Positions 9,208 through 16,404 of a DNA stretch of 52,460 nt are shown one piece after another (position 1 is the first letter of the stretch; the number at the start of each line of letters is the position of its first letter). A program made the translations under genes and the position numbers. The stretch is taken from the NCBI GenBank assembly GCA_031275735.1, contig JAISOJ010000001.1, positions 1 through 52,460 on the forward strand, read 5' to 3'. The notes beneath the pieces were generated by a model. That model was not told the origin of the DNA, searched no databases, and was given only the letters and a program-made list of their open reading frames with translations. The stretch is from Dysgonamonadaceae bacterium (GTDB lineage Bacteria > Bacteroidota > Bacteroidia > Bacteroidales > Azobacteroidaceae).

Positions 9208-9954
9208 TTACGTGTTCATTCCGCCATCAATTTGGATTACTTGTCCGGTGATATAGGAAGAAAGGTCGGACGCGAGGAAGAGAGCGGCATCGGCGACGTC
9301 GTCCGGTGTTCCTGCTCTGCGTAAAGGAATCTGTTTCGCCCATTCTGCCCTGACTTCTTCCGAGAGCTGGTGTGTCATTTCCGTTGCAATAAATCCGGGG
9401 GCAATTGCGTTGGCACGAATGCCGCGCGAGCCTAATTCGCGGGCAATCGATTTGGCCAAGCCAATCATGCCCGCTTTGGAGGCCGAATAATTGGCTTGGC
9501 CTGCATTGCCGTGTACGCCGACTACCGAACTCATATTAATAATACTTCCCGTTTTCCGTTTCATCATCACAGGCGTAAGGGCATGGATAAAGTTGAATGC
9601 CGATTTGAGGTTTATGTTGACGACCAAATCCCATTGTTGTTCCGACATGCGCATCATCAAACCGTCGCGTGTAATACCGGCGTTATTGACGAGGATGTCC
9701 ACTCGTTCGAAATCTTTAACAATTTCATCTACGACCGCATGTGTTTCTTCAAAATCGGCTGCATTCGAGGCATATCCCTTTACTTTCACTCCGAATGTCG
9801 CAATTTCCGCTTCGGTTGCCTGCACGTTTTCGTCTATTGCCAAATCGGTAAAAGCAATTGCACATCCCTCTTTTGCAAAGCGGACCGCAACCGCTTTGCC
9901 AATACCCCGGGCAGCTCCTGTTATCACTGCCACTTTTCCTTCTAATAATTTCAT
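9208..9954 (-). CDS. fabG: 3-oxoacyl-[acyl-carrier-protein] reductase
   Basis: A 248-residue classical short-chain dehydrogenase. The NADPH-binding motif TGAARGIG is at the N-terminus, NNAG near residue 89, the catalytic Ser in NMSSVVG, and the YSASK catalytic Tyr-Lys pair near 155-159. The end (YITGQVIQIDGGM) is typical of FabG. It reduces beta-ketoacyl-ACP in each cycle of type II fatty acid synthesis. It follows the TetR gene by 15 bp and is likely controlled by it. Related SDRs share these motifs, so a different 3-oxoacyl substrate cannot be excluded, but length and motifs favour FabG. Confidence 0.93.
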   Translation of the reverse strand: MKLLEGKVAVITGAARGIGKAVAVRFAKEGCAIAFTDLAIDENVQATEAEIATFGVKVKGYASNAADFEETHAVVDEIVKDFERVDILVNNAGITRDGLMMRMSEQQWDLVVNINLKSAFNFIHALTPVMMKRKTGSIINMSSVVGVHGNAGQANYSASKAGMIGLAKSIARELGSRGIRANAIAPGFIATEMTHQLSEEVRAEWAKQIPLRRAGTPDDVADAALFLASDLSSYITGQVIQIDGGMNT

Positions 9955-9969
9955 GTTAATAAAATGTTT

Positions 9970-10563
9970 TTATTTTTTCTTGATTCCATTGAATAACAAA
10001 TTCACAATATCGTTGGTTCTTTGCCGGTCGCTAAAAGAAAAACCTTTCAGAACACCTCTTATATAAGGAACTTCCAATCCCTTGAATGCATGATGAAGCG
10101 CTACGGCTATTGACTCCGGATTTTCAATTTCGAACAAGCCGGCGACGATTCCTTCATTTAAAATAGAGCGGATACACGCAATTTCTCTCCGGTCGAAATT
10201 TTTCCTTACATTTTCCACGCGCCAGATATCACGAAAAAATTTGGCTCGCAATGTTCCATTGCGGGAAACGGCATTTTTGATTGATTCCAGACGGATATAG
10301 ATGAATTCCTCCAGCTTTTCATCAGCCGGAATATTTTTATTGACCACGGTTTCCAGCGATTGGTTGAGTATTTTCAATTCGGACTGGACAACGGCGCTAT
10401 AAATTTCTTCTTTGCTTTTAAAATAGGTGTACAAAGTACGGCGGCCTTTTTGAGAAGCCTGAGCAATATCGTTCATAGTCGTATCTTCCACGCCTGTTCG
10501 CGCAAACAATTGGCGGGCTACTTCCACGAGTTTATCCCTTGTCTTTGCTATTGTTACCTGCAT
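9970..10563 (-). CDS. TetR/AcrR family transcriptional regulator
   Basis: A 197-residue regulator. The N-terminal helix-turn-helix is clear: ARQLFARTGVEDTTMNDIA followed by GRRTLYTYFKSKEEIYSAV. The rest is the helical ligand-binding and dimer domain. An upstream in-frame start at 10725 is impossible, since it would run through the tRNA gene; the ATG at 10563 matches the family. It lies 15 bp before fabG. Its own promoter (10591-10621) is overlapped by the near-palindrome TGCACA-N13-TGTGCA, which suggests autoregulation. By context it may sense acyl-ACP or acyl-CoA and tune fatty acid synthesis; the ligand is inference. Confidence 0.9.
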   Translation of the reverse strand: MQVTIAKTRDKLVEVARQLFARTGVEDTTMNDIAQASQKGRRTLYTYFKSKEEIYSAVVQSELKILNQSLETVVNKNIPADEKLEEFIYIRLESIKNAVSRNGTLRAKFFRDIWRVENVRKNFDRREIACIRSILNEGIVAGLFEIENPESIAVALHHAFKGLEVPYIRGVLKGFSFSDRQRTNDIVNLLFNGIKKK

Positions 10564-10567
10564 AACC

Positions 10568-10592
10568 TGCACATTAATTATATAATTGTGCA
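10568..10592. promoter_or_regulatory. Candidate TetR autoregulatory operator
   Basis: Arms TGCACA (10568-10573) and TGTGCA (10587-10592) surround a 13-bp AT spacer, giving an imperfect 25-bp palindrome. It covers the expected transcription start of the tetR-fabG unit, five bases before the ATG. Size and position suit a TetR dimer site; binding is not shown. Confidence 0.5.
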
Positions 10593-10621
10593 AAATTAAA
10601 ATAAAAAGCGGTTTCAACAAA
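10591..10621 (-). promoter_or_regulatory. Promoter of tetR-fabG
   Basis: On the minus strand TTTG (10618-10621), a spacer of exactly 19 bp and TAATTTTG (10591-10598) fit the Bacteroidetes -33/-7 consensus fully. Transcription would start near 10584, giving a leader of about 20 nt. Confidence 0.75.
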
Positions 10622-10648
10622 GGAAAAGTAAAAAAGATTTGAAATATA

Positions 10649-10679
10649 TTTGTTTTTTCGGAAAATACGCTTACCTTTG
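10649..10679 (+). promoter_or_regulatory. Promoter of the initiator tRNA gene
   Basis: TTTG (10649-10652), 19 bp, TACCTTTG (10672-10679): a full match to the Bacteroidetes promoter. The mature tRNA begins 11 bases after the -7 box. Confidence 0.8.
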
Positions 10680-10689
10680 CAGTCCAAAA

Positions 10690-10762
<73 letters not shown>

Positions 10763-10930
10763 CAAAAACCGATTAACCAAGTGTTTTAAATATTTTCTTG
10801 TTCCTAATCAAATAAAAAAGAAAAAAATGTGTTTTTTAAAAAATAAACGCCAATTGCTAAAACCGAATTTTTTCGACAAAAAAATTACGAATATACATTG
10901 ATTACATTTCAGCTGTTTTCTAATTCAATG

Positions 10931-10950
10931 CCTTTCCTTTAAAGAAAAGG
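10931..10950. repeat. 20-bp imperfect palindrome
   Basis: CCTTTCCTTTAAAGAAAAGG is self-complementary except for one mismatched pair. It directly precedes the 28-bp inverted repeat and could form part of the same regulatory region. Confidence 0.45.
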
Positions 10951-10952
10951 AG

Positions 10953-10980
10953 TAATTGTGAAAAAAAAATTTCACAATTA
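10953..10980. promoter_or_regulatory. Candidate operator upstream of the AraC gene
   Basis: Perfect 11-bp arms TAATTGTGAAA and TTTCACAATTA around a run of six A. The core ATTGTGAAAA recurs as a direct repeat at 11012-11021, close to the -7 box (11029-11036). Repeated sites before a regulator's promoter suggest an operator for the AraC protein or another factor; the binding protein is unknown. Confidence 0.5.
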
Positions 10981-11091
10981 AAATTTAATATTTTTGTCAA
11001 TAATATACAATATTGTGAAAATTATATCTATATTTGCACAAAATTATGAGAAAGAATTTGTTTGATTCAAAAAAAGCACAAACAATAAATA

Positions 11092-11934
11092 ATGGTAAAT
11101 CAAAAGGAGGAGAAAGTATCGGATTTTAAGGAGAAAGAACTATGGAAGTCTTATTCCTTAGCTAAAGGATTCAGCCAAAAAATAGCTAAAGGAGGTGGTA
11201 TATCTATTGTGTTCCTAATAAAAGGAAGCGTAGAAATATCTATCAACGACGGAGAAATTCATATTATCAACTCAAGAGAGATGTTTATAACACAGGACGA
11301 TTACTCCTACACAATAAAAGCTTTGAGGCAAAGCCAAATAATGACCTGTCTTTTTCATATCGAAACTTTACTGTCCGAGCAAGCATTTATAAATGAGTTA
11401 GTTCCTTTATGCAACAAAAATAAAGAGACTTTTATTAAACTTCCTGTTAAAGAAATGATTTTTTCTTTTCTTTCTCTTTTGCAAAGATTTATGAAAGACA
11501 ATATCAACTCATATTATTTTTTTGATTTAAAAAGGCAAGAGTTACTTATTTTATTATTTGTTTATTATTCAAAAGCAGAATTGGCACAATTTTTGTATTT
11601 CATCATAAGTGAAAATATACGATTTAAAGAATTTATAATTAATAATTATCTAAACGTAAGGAATGTTCAGGAATTAGCTGCATTAGCTAACTATTCGACT
11701 TCAGGCTTTATCAAACGATTTCAGAAATGTTTTAAAGATTCTCCTTATGGATGGATGCAAAAACAACGAGCAAGGCAAATATTGAACGATATAAAACAAG
11801 GGGCAAAATCTTTACAGGAAATTGCTGTTGAATACAAATTTTCGTCATATCAACATTTTTCTAAATTTTGTAAAAAACAGTTTGGTTTTCCTCCCACAGA
11901 AATAAATAGCTATAAAAAAATGAGAGTAGAATAA
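11092..11934 (+). CDS. AraC-family transcriptional regulator
   Basis: A 280-residue protein. Residues about 1-170 look like a cupin-type sensory half (short beta strands such as GGISIVFLIKGSVEISIN). Residues about 185-275 form the AraC double helix-turn-helix: VRNVQELAALANYSTSGFIKRFQK, then LQEIAVEYKFSSYQHFSKFCKKQFG and PTEI. It faces the polysaccharide locus and ends 147 bp before its first gene, which has its own -7 box (11998-12005). That makes it the obvious candidate activator of the locus, as an inference from position only. The inverted repeats before it could be its own sites. The signal it senses cannot be read from sequence. Confidence 0.9.
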   Translation: MVNQKEEKVSDFKEKELWKSYSLAKGFSQKIAKGGGISIVFLIKGSVEISINDGEIHIINSREMFITQDDYSYTIKALRQSQIMTCLFHIETLLSEQAFINELVPLCNKNKETFIKLPVKEMIFSFLSLLQRFMKDNINSYYFFDLKRQELLILLFVYYSKAELAQFLYFIISENIRFKEFIINNYLNVRNVQELAALANYSTSGFIKRFQKCFKDSPYGWMQKQRARQILNDIKQGAKSLQEIAVEYKFSSYQHFSKFCKKQFGFPPTEINSYKKMRVE

Positions 11935-11997
11935 TTTATGGTAAAAATATATGTCAGAAAGGTTACAATTTATGAGCAAAGATATGTCAAATGGATT

Positions 11998-12005
11998 TAC
12001 CTTTG
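11998..12005 (+). promoter_or_regulatory. -7 element before the polysaccharide locus
   Basis: TACCTTTG fits TAnnTTTG exactly, 77 bases before the first gene of the 12082-20251 unit. No good TTTG lies at -33, as expected for a promoter needing an activator. The leader would be about 70 nt. Confidence 0.5.
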
Positions 12006-12081
12006 TTGCAAGGTTATAATGGCTTGATAAATAATAAAAAAATATTTAATTACTAAACAAATTCTATAAAATTTTAGTTAT

Positions 12082-12363
12082 ATGTTAAAACAAACATCAT
12101 TTGCACATCAAAAACAAGTTTTGGAGCAATTTTCATCCTTGCTTTCAACTTTTGAAAACGAATTTAAAGAGTTAGTTCGCCGATTTGAAGAAGGTTTAAC
12201 TTCATTGTATGAAGAACAGGGGCTTATGGAAGAAATCTACGAAGATTACAAAAACATGTATTTGCAATCTTTGAAATCTTCCTTAGCAGAGTTATTATCG
12301 CGGATTCAAGAAGAAGACATTCCGTTCATTGAAAAAGAAATAGATTTTATTTCGTCCCGCTAA
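12082..12363 (+). CDS. Small coiled-coil protein, unknown function
   Basis: A 93-residue, highly charged, almost entirely helical protein with no signal peptide or membrane segment. Leu/Phe heptads run through it (QVLEQFSSLLSTFENEFKEL, then LLSRIQEED), so it probably forms a coiled-coil oligomer in the cytoplasm. I do not recognise the family. It is first in the unit leading into the HU/LysM-like protein (15 bp gap), the T9SS cargo and the export genes. A role with the cytoplasmic HU-like part of its neighbour is possible. Codon use and composition match the flanking genes, so it looks real. Confidence 0.7.
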   Translation: MLKQTSFAHQKQVLEQFSSLLSTFENEFKELVRRFEEGLTSLYEEQGLMEEIYEDYKNMYLQSLKSSLAELLSRIQEEDIPFIEKEIDFISSR

Positions 12364-12378
12364 TTTATTAAATAAGAA

Positions 12379-13530
12379 ATGAATAATCAGTCAGGAGTAA
12401 GTAATAGTTTCCAAAACATAAAAGATACTACAATTAACACACTGGATATCGTTATAGCGAATGCTTTACTGAAAGGCCAGGACGTAGTAATTCCCGGTTT
12501 TGGATACTTGGAATTGAAGCTTTTTCCTGATCGTCGTACCGTATTATTCAAATCGGCTAATCCGCAAGATTTACCCTCAGAATTATATCTTGAGGGTTTA
12601 GACGAAAAAGATCATTTCTTTATTTTGAAAATGTGTATCTCAAACCCACTTGAAGAAGGAAAAGTGGTTTCAATGCCCGGTTTAGGTATTTTCCGTCCTC
12701 TCAAACGAGAGGACGGGAGTTTTCATGTTTCTTTTACACCGTCTTCTTTTCTTCGTCAGCGGTTGAACGAAGAAAAAACGGAAAATAAACAAACGATAGG
12801 AAACGTAAAAATAGAACCGGAATTACCAACCGCAAAAAGCGAACAAGAATTGATAGTCGGAACAACCGAAGGACTTTCCTCGGAGAGTGAAGTAATCTGC
12901 CAGGAATCTCCAATAGTTGAAAAATCGGAAGTAAGTGAAGAAAAAAAACAGGTATTGCCGGATATAAATGCTGCGGAAGATAATACTTCCAATAAGAGTC
13001 GTAAAAAGAGATCAATTGTAACGCCTTTAGCAAATTTGAAAATACAAACAAGCGACGCTGATCAGAATGGTATTTTTCAGGTAAATAACGATAATAATAA
13101 AAGACAAGAGGGTAACGAGGATTTTTATCGAAACGAAACGCCATTTGAAATAATTAAAACAAAAAGAAAAAATATATCAGGAATTTTATTGGGAGTCGTT
13201 TGTTTGATAGCCATCATAGTTATTATTTTTACCATTTTTTTTCAAGGTAAAGAAAAAGAAAATACGGTCGCCAATCCTCAATCCGAATCATTAAATTTAG
13301 TGGATTTAGCGAGAAAAAATTATGGTAATCCGGCTTTTTGGGTATATATCTACGAAAGTAATAAGGACAAGTTGACTTCTCCTGTAAATATACCCCAAAG
13401 CGTAACTTTGACAATTCCTGATCTATCAGAATATAACATTGATATAAAAGATAGTCTTGAAATAATACGAGCTAATATACGCTCCGAAGACATTTTAGAA
13501 AAATATATAGAAAATAAAAATAATAATTAA
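12379..13530 (+). CDS. HU-like domain / single TM / LysM-like protein
   Basis: A 383-residue protein with an unusual build. Residues ~15-125 contain two HU/CCDC81-like half repeats (VVIPGFGYLELK near 36 and VVSMPGLGIFRP near 96), as in Bacteroidetes HU-CCDC81 proteins. Residues ~130-265 are a low-complexity charged linker. A single membrane helix spans about 266-288 (GILLGVVCLIAIIVIIFTIFF region). The C-terminal part (about 305-350) resembles LysM: NLVDLARKNYGNPAFWVYIY, then NIPQSVTLTIP. Predicted topology is HU part in the cytoplasm, LysM-like part in the periplasm. Whether the HU part binds DNA or has become a protein-binding module is open. It lies between the coiled-coil gene and the T9SS cargo (9 bp gap). 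Confidence 0.75.
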   Translation: MNNQSGVSNSFQNIKDTTINTLDIVIANALLKGQDVVIPGFGYLELKLFPDRRTVLFKSANPQDLPSELYLEGLDEKDHFFILKMCISNPLEEGKVVSMPGLGIFRPLKREDGSFHVSFTPSSFLRQRLNEEKTENKQTIGNVKIEPELPTAKSEQELIVGTTEGLSSESEVICQESPIVEKSEVSEEKKQVLPDINAAEDNTSNKSRKKRSIVTPLANLKIQTSDADQNGIFQVNNDNNKRQEGNEDFYRNETPFEIIKTKRKNISGILLGVVCLIAIIVIIFTIFFQGKEKENTVANPQSESLNLVDLARKNYGNPAFWVYIYESNKDKLTSPVNIPQSVTLTIPDLSEYNIDIKDSLEIIRANIRSEDILEKYIENKNNN

Positions 13531-13539
13531 CATTGTATT

Positions 13540-15189
13540 ATGAAACGATTAATTGCTCTTTTACTTTTGTTCATAGGATTTATGGTTCATTCTTTAGGAC
13601 AAACTCCATCTCCAATGACAGTTGTAGGCGATATGTACATAAAGGGTTCAATGGTTACAAAAGGCGCTGTACATGTGAAAACGGCAAATCCGGATTCACT
13701 GAGAGGCATTATTGACAATCATGGTACGCTTAAGTTAGATGCCGGCATTATTCTTTATTCCAACGACACAATTGATGGTTTATTGAGAAATGAGGGTACC
13801 GTAAATACAAATAAGGTAACTATACGTAAAACGTTTGCAAAATCCGCAGGTTATTATTACACGTTCTCTTTCCCTTTCAATGTAGGCTTAGATGGGGGAA
13901 GCATTACTAATAATACATGGGATAGCAACATAACTAAACCTAATTCCAATAATGCCGTTGCCCAATTATGGACCGATTATTATGCGGCTTATTATAGTGG
14001 TGAACGTAGGGCGAAAGTTACGGGTGATCCTAATGGTAATTGGGTGTATCTTAATGAAGACAGCTTGACATACCTGACAAAAGGAGAAGGATTCAGAATT
14101 GCGACTGTATCGGAAAATGTATTGGATTTTAATCTTACAAAATCCGTTGCGATCGACTCTTTATTTAGCTATAGCGATAAACCCAAACAGCTTATTTATT
14201 GGAACGATCCTCAGACTCGTTTTGCCGATAATACTCCCAGTGAAGGATGGAATCTTTTAGGTGGGCTTAACACTACTTCTTTTCTTTTGAAAAATACTAA
14301 CATAGCATACTCCGAATCTGAAAGCGAACCCAATTTGCTCTATTTCTGGAATAATAAAGATGCGGAGTGGGAAGAACTCTATTATGAACAAGAAGAAGCC
14401 GTTCTCTCTCCTTACGTTACTTTCTATCTTCAGACAAACAAAGACAGAAATTTTATCTTCAAAAAGGGAGGACTTATAACGCGTAAAGCAGACCCTATCG
14501 GTTTCCGTTCCGCAGAAGTTGCCACAAAAGATGTGTTGCGTTTAACAGTTTCCAAAGCAGTTAATCCTCAACTTTCAGATAGATTTTACGTAGAACTGAG
14601 AGATGATTATGATACAGAATTTAAATTAGGTGAAGATGGACTTAAAATGCTTAATGAAGGAGGTTCCAAACCGCAAATATTTTCATGGTATCAAAACGAA
14701 ACAACCTATAATCTTGCCTTAAATCGTATTCCCAGCAAAAATCAAGAAATTAAATTAGGATTGTATGTGCCGGAAGCGGGAGAATATATTTTTAGTCTAG
14801 ATAATATACAAAACAGGGTTATTGAGAAAGCTATACTAAAAGATCAAGGCACGGAAGTTGCCGACTTAATAACAGGCTCAACTTACAAGTGCTATGTAGG
14901 CGAAAATAATTTAGATCGTTTTGTTTTAGAATTTAGTACGAATATCGTACCTATCGAAGACATCGTTGTAAAAGGACAGGATATTTTTGCTTATTCAAAC
15001 AATAACATATTGACTGTTAAAAATTTACAAGAAGGCGATCAAATAAAAGTTTTAGATTTAAGTGGACGCGTTGTTGCCTCTGGGATAGCTTCCGGAGATG
15101 AATATTCTGTAGCTTTAGCTCAAAAAGGGATTTATTTAGTGAATGTCAAAAGCGATAAAATCGTTGTATTGAAGGTTCTGAATAAATAG
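13540..15189 (+). CDS. T9SS type A sorting-domain protein
   Basis: A 549-residue exported protein. Residues 1-20 form a signal peptide (MKRLIALLLLFIGFMVHSLG, then QTP). The long middle is beta-rich with no catalytic motif that I can identify; it begins with strands resembling a repeat-rich adhesin or autotransporter-like head. The last ~75 residues (from VKGQDIFAYS, through IKVLDLSGRVV and GIYLVNV, to VLKVLNK) have the immunoglobulin-like shape of the Por-secretion C-terminal domain that directs cargo through the type IX system to the surface. It lies between the HU/LysM-like gene and the small PID-CTERM-like gene, in the same unit as wza and wzc, so it may be a surface protein that holds or organises the polysaccharide. 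That role is inference. Confidence 0.82.
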   Translation: MKRLIALLLLFIGFMVHSLGQTPSPMTVVGDMYIKGSMVTKGAVHVKTANPDSLRGIIDNHGTLKLDAGIILYSNDTIDGLLRNEGTVNTNKVTIRKTFAKSAGYYYTFSFPFNVGLDGGSITNNTWDSNITKPNSNNAVAQLWTDYYAAYYSGERRAKVTGDPNGNWVYLNEDSLTYLTKGEGFRIATVSENVLDFNLTKSVAIDSLFSYSDKPKQLIYWNDPQTRFADNTPSEGWNLLGGLNTTSFLLKNTNIAYSESESEPNLLYFWNNKDAEWEELYYEQEEAVLSPYVTFYLQTNKDRNFIFKKGGLITRKADPIGFRSAEVATKDVLRLTVSKAVNPQLSDRFYVELRDDYDTEFKLGEDGLKMLNEGGSKPQIFSWYQNETTYNLALNRIPSKNQEIKLGLYVPEAGEYIFSLDNIQNRVIEKAILKDQGTEVADLITGSTYKCYVGENNLDRFVLEFSTNIVPIEDIVVKGQDIFAYSNNNILTVKNLQEGDQIKVLDLSGRVVASGIASGDEYSVALAQKGIYLVNVKSDKIVVLKVLNK

Positions 15190-15259
15190 ATTCTTGAAGT
15201 GTTAAATTTTTTAGGAGAAAAAGATTTATTTTGTTACACAATAAAAAAATATTATACAA

Positions 15260-15568
15260 ATGAAACGGCAATTAAAGTTTATATTAATAATTATATTATT
15301 CTTTTTATCAAATTCGATAAATGCCCAAGGCATTTATAACAACAATAGTAATAATTCGGGCGGTGATTCGGGATCATCTTCTCCCGGACTAAGAGGAGGC
15401 CCTCCGGGCGGCGGTCCTGATCCGAATGGACCAGGCGATCAAGGCGGTGAACCGGGAGGCAATAGCACAGGGACTCCGATAGGGGAAGGATTGTTTATTC
15501 TCACTTTTTTGACAGGAGGATATGCCCTATTAAAAAAACAAAATACAAAAAGAAAATATGAAATTTAG
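15260..15568 (+). CDS. Small Gly/Pro-rich protein with PID-CTERM-like sorting tail
   Basis: A 102-residue protein. It has a signal peptide (residues 1-22, ending NAQ), a disordered Gly/Pro/Asn/Ser segment (about 24-72), and a three-part C-terminus: PIGEGL (73-78), a short hydrophobic helix (about 78-91) and a basic end (KKQNTKRK). This order of Pro-motif, helix and basic cluster is that of Bacteroidota PID-CTERM tails (usual motif PIDGGL or PLDGGL) and is parallel to PEP-CTERM and LPXTG signals. No sortase or exosortase is present in the window. The gene overlaps wza by 11 bp, so translation is coupled to the export lipoprotein, tying it to polysaccharide export. The family match is from memory of the motif; function is unknown. 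Confidence 0.72.
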   Translation: MKRQLKFILIIILFFLSNSINAQGIYNNNSNNSGGDSGSSSPGLRGGPPGGGPDPNGPGDQGGEPGGNSTGTPIGEGLFILTFLTGGYALLKKQNTKRKYEI

Positions 15569-16370
15569 TGTGAAATTTTTTTCGTTATGTCTTTTTTTGA
15601 TCATGGTAGCATCTTGTACTTCCTATAAAAAAGTACCTTATTTTCAAATGAAAGATCAAAAAAAAGGAGAAGTAGAGATCTCTTCTTTTTACAAGGAAAG
15701 TAGTGCTCGGTTTCAGCCTGACGATATTCTGGCTATAACCGTTAATCTTCCAGGTAGCGGGCAAGCGGTCGCTTTTGATTTTAATTTACCCCTTCAACCG
15801 GTAACTACCGAAATAAGCGAAGAAGTAGTGAATACGGGTATTGGACGACAAACATACATGGTCGACAAAGAGGGAAAAATTGATTTTCCTATTATTGGTC
15901 AAATTAGAGTAATCGGCTATACTGCTAATGAATTGCAAAGGCATCTTAAAAATTTGATATATCCTAGGCTACTGAAAGAAGAACCGGTAGTGACTGTTCG
16001 TTTAATAAATTTTCGCATAATAGTTACAGGAGAAGTAAATCGTCCGGGTCAAATCTCTGTACCTAAAGATCATATTAATTTATTGGAAGCTTTAGCGTTA
16101 GCAGGTGATATGACTCTCTATGGCCGGAGAGATAATATAGAATTACACCGCGAAATGCCGGATGGATCTGTAAAAATAGTGTATCTGGATATCAGCAAGT
16201 CAGATATAATTTCATCGCCCTATTACTATCTCCATCAAAATGATGTAATTTATGTTGTGCCAAATAAAGTACGTGCTCAACTTACCGACATCAATCCTCA
16301 GCTGGGAACAGTAATGAGTATCGGTTCATTCCTAATGTCATTGATTACGTTTGCTTTGTGGCTCAAGTAA
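15558..16370 (+). CDS. Polysaccharide export outer-membrane lipoprotein (Wza/BexD type)
   Basis: A 270-residue lipoprotein: the signal ends in the lipobox VASC with Cys20, so the mature N-terminus is acylated. The Poly_export domain follows (about 45-150, DDILAITVNLPG... TYMVDKEGKIDFPIIG), then an SLBB domain (about 155-235, VTGEVNRPGQISVP). The end (from MSIGSFLMSLITFALWLK) is a single membrane helix, as in outer-membrane polysaccharide translocons that span the membrane as an alpha barrel. With Wzc, 35 bp downstream, it should make the envelope-spanning export channel for capsule or EPS. Size is that of the short Bacteroidetes homologs. Confidence 0.93.
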   Translation: MKFSVKFFSLCLFLIMVASCTSYKKVPYFQMKDQKKGEVEISSFYKESSARFQPDDILAITVNLPGSGQAVAFDFNLPLQPVTTEISEEVVNTGIGRQTYMVDKEGKIDFPIIGQIRVIGYTANELQRHLKNLIYPRLLKEEPVVTVRLINFRIIVTGEVNRPGQISVPKDHINLLEALALAGDMTLYGRRDNIELHREMPDGSVKIVYLDISKSDIISSPYYYLHQNDVIYVVPNKVRAQLTDINPQLGTVMSIGSFLMSLITFALWLK

Positions 16371-16404
16371 TTTAAAAATGGAAGAAATTAATAAATAAAA
16401 GATA

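Larger units (their letters stand above)
10763..11091. other. Intergenic region between tRNA-fMet and the AraC regulator
   Basis: About 330 AT-rich bases without a gene. It contains two palindromes (10931-10950 and 10953-10980), a further half-site of the second one at 11012-11021, and a TATATTTG -7 box at 11029-11036 that probably drives the AraC gene. No clear terminator follows the tRNA. Confidence 0.6.

Noticed and set aside
9491-10066. A 191-codon plus-strand frame over fabG.
   Set aside because: Antisense shadow of fabG and tetR with no domain or signal.
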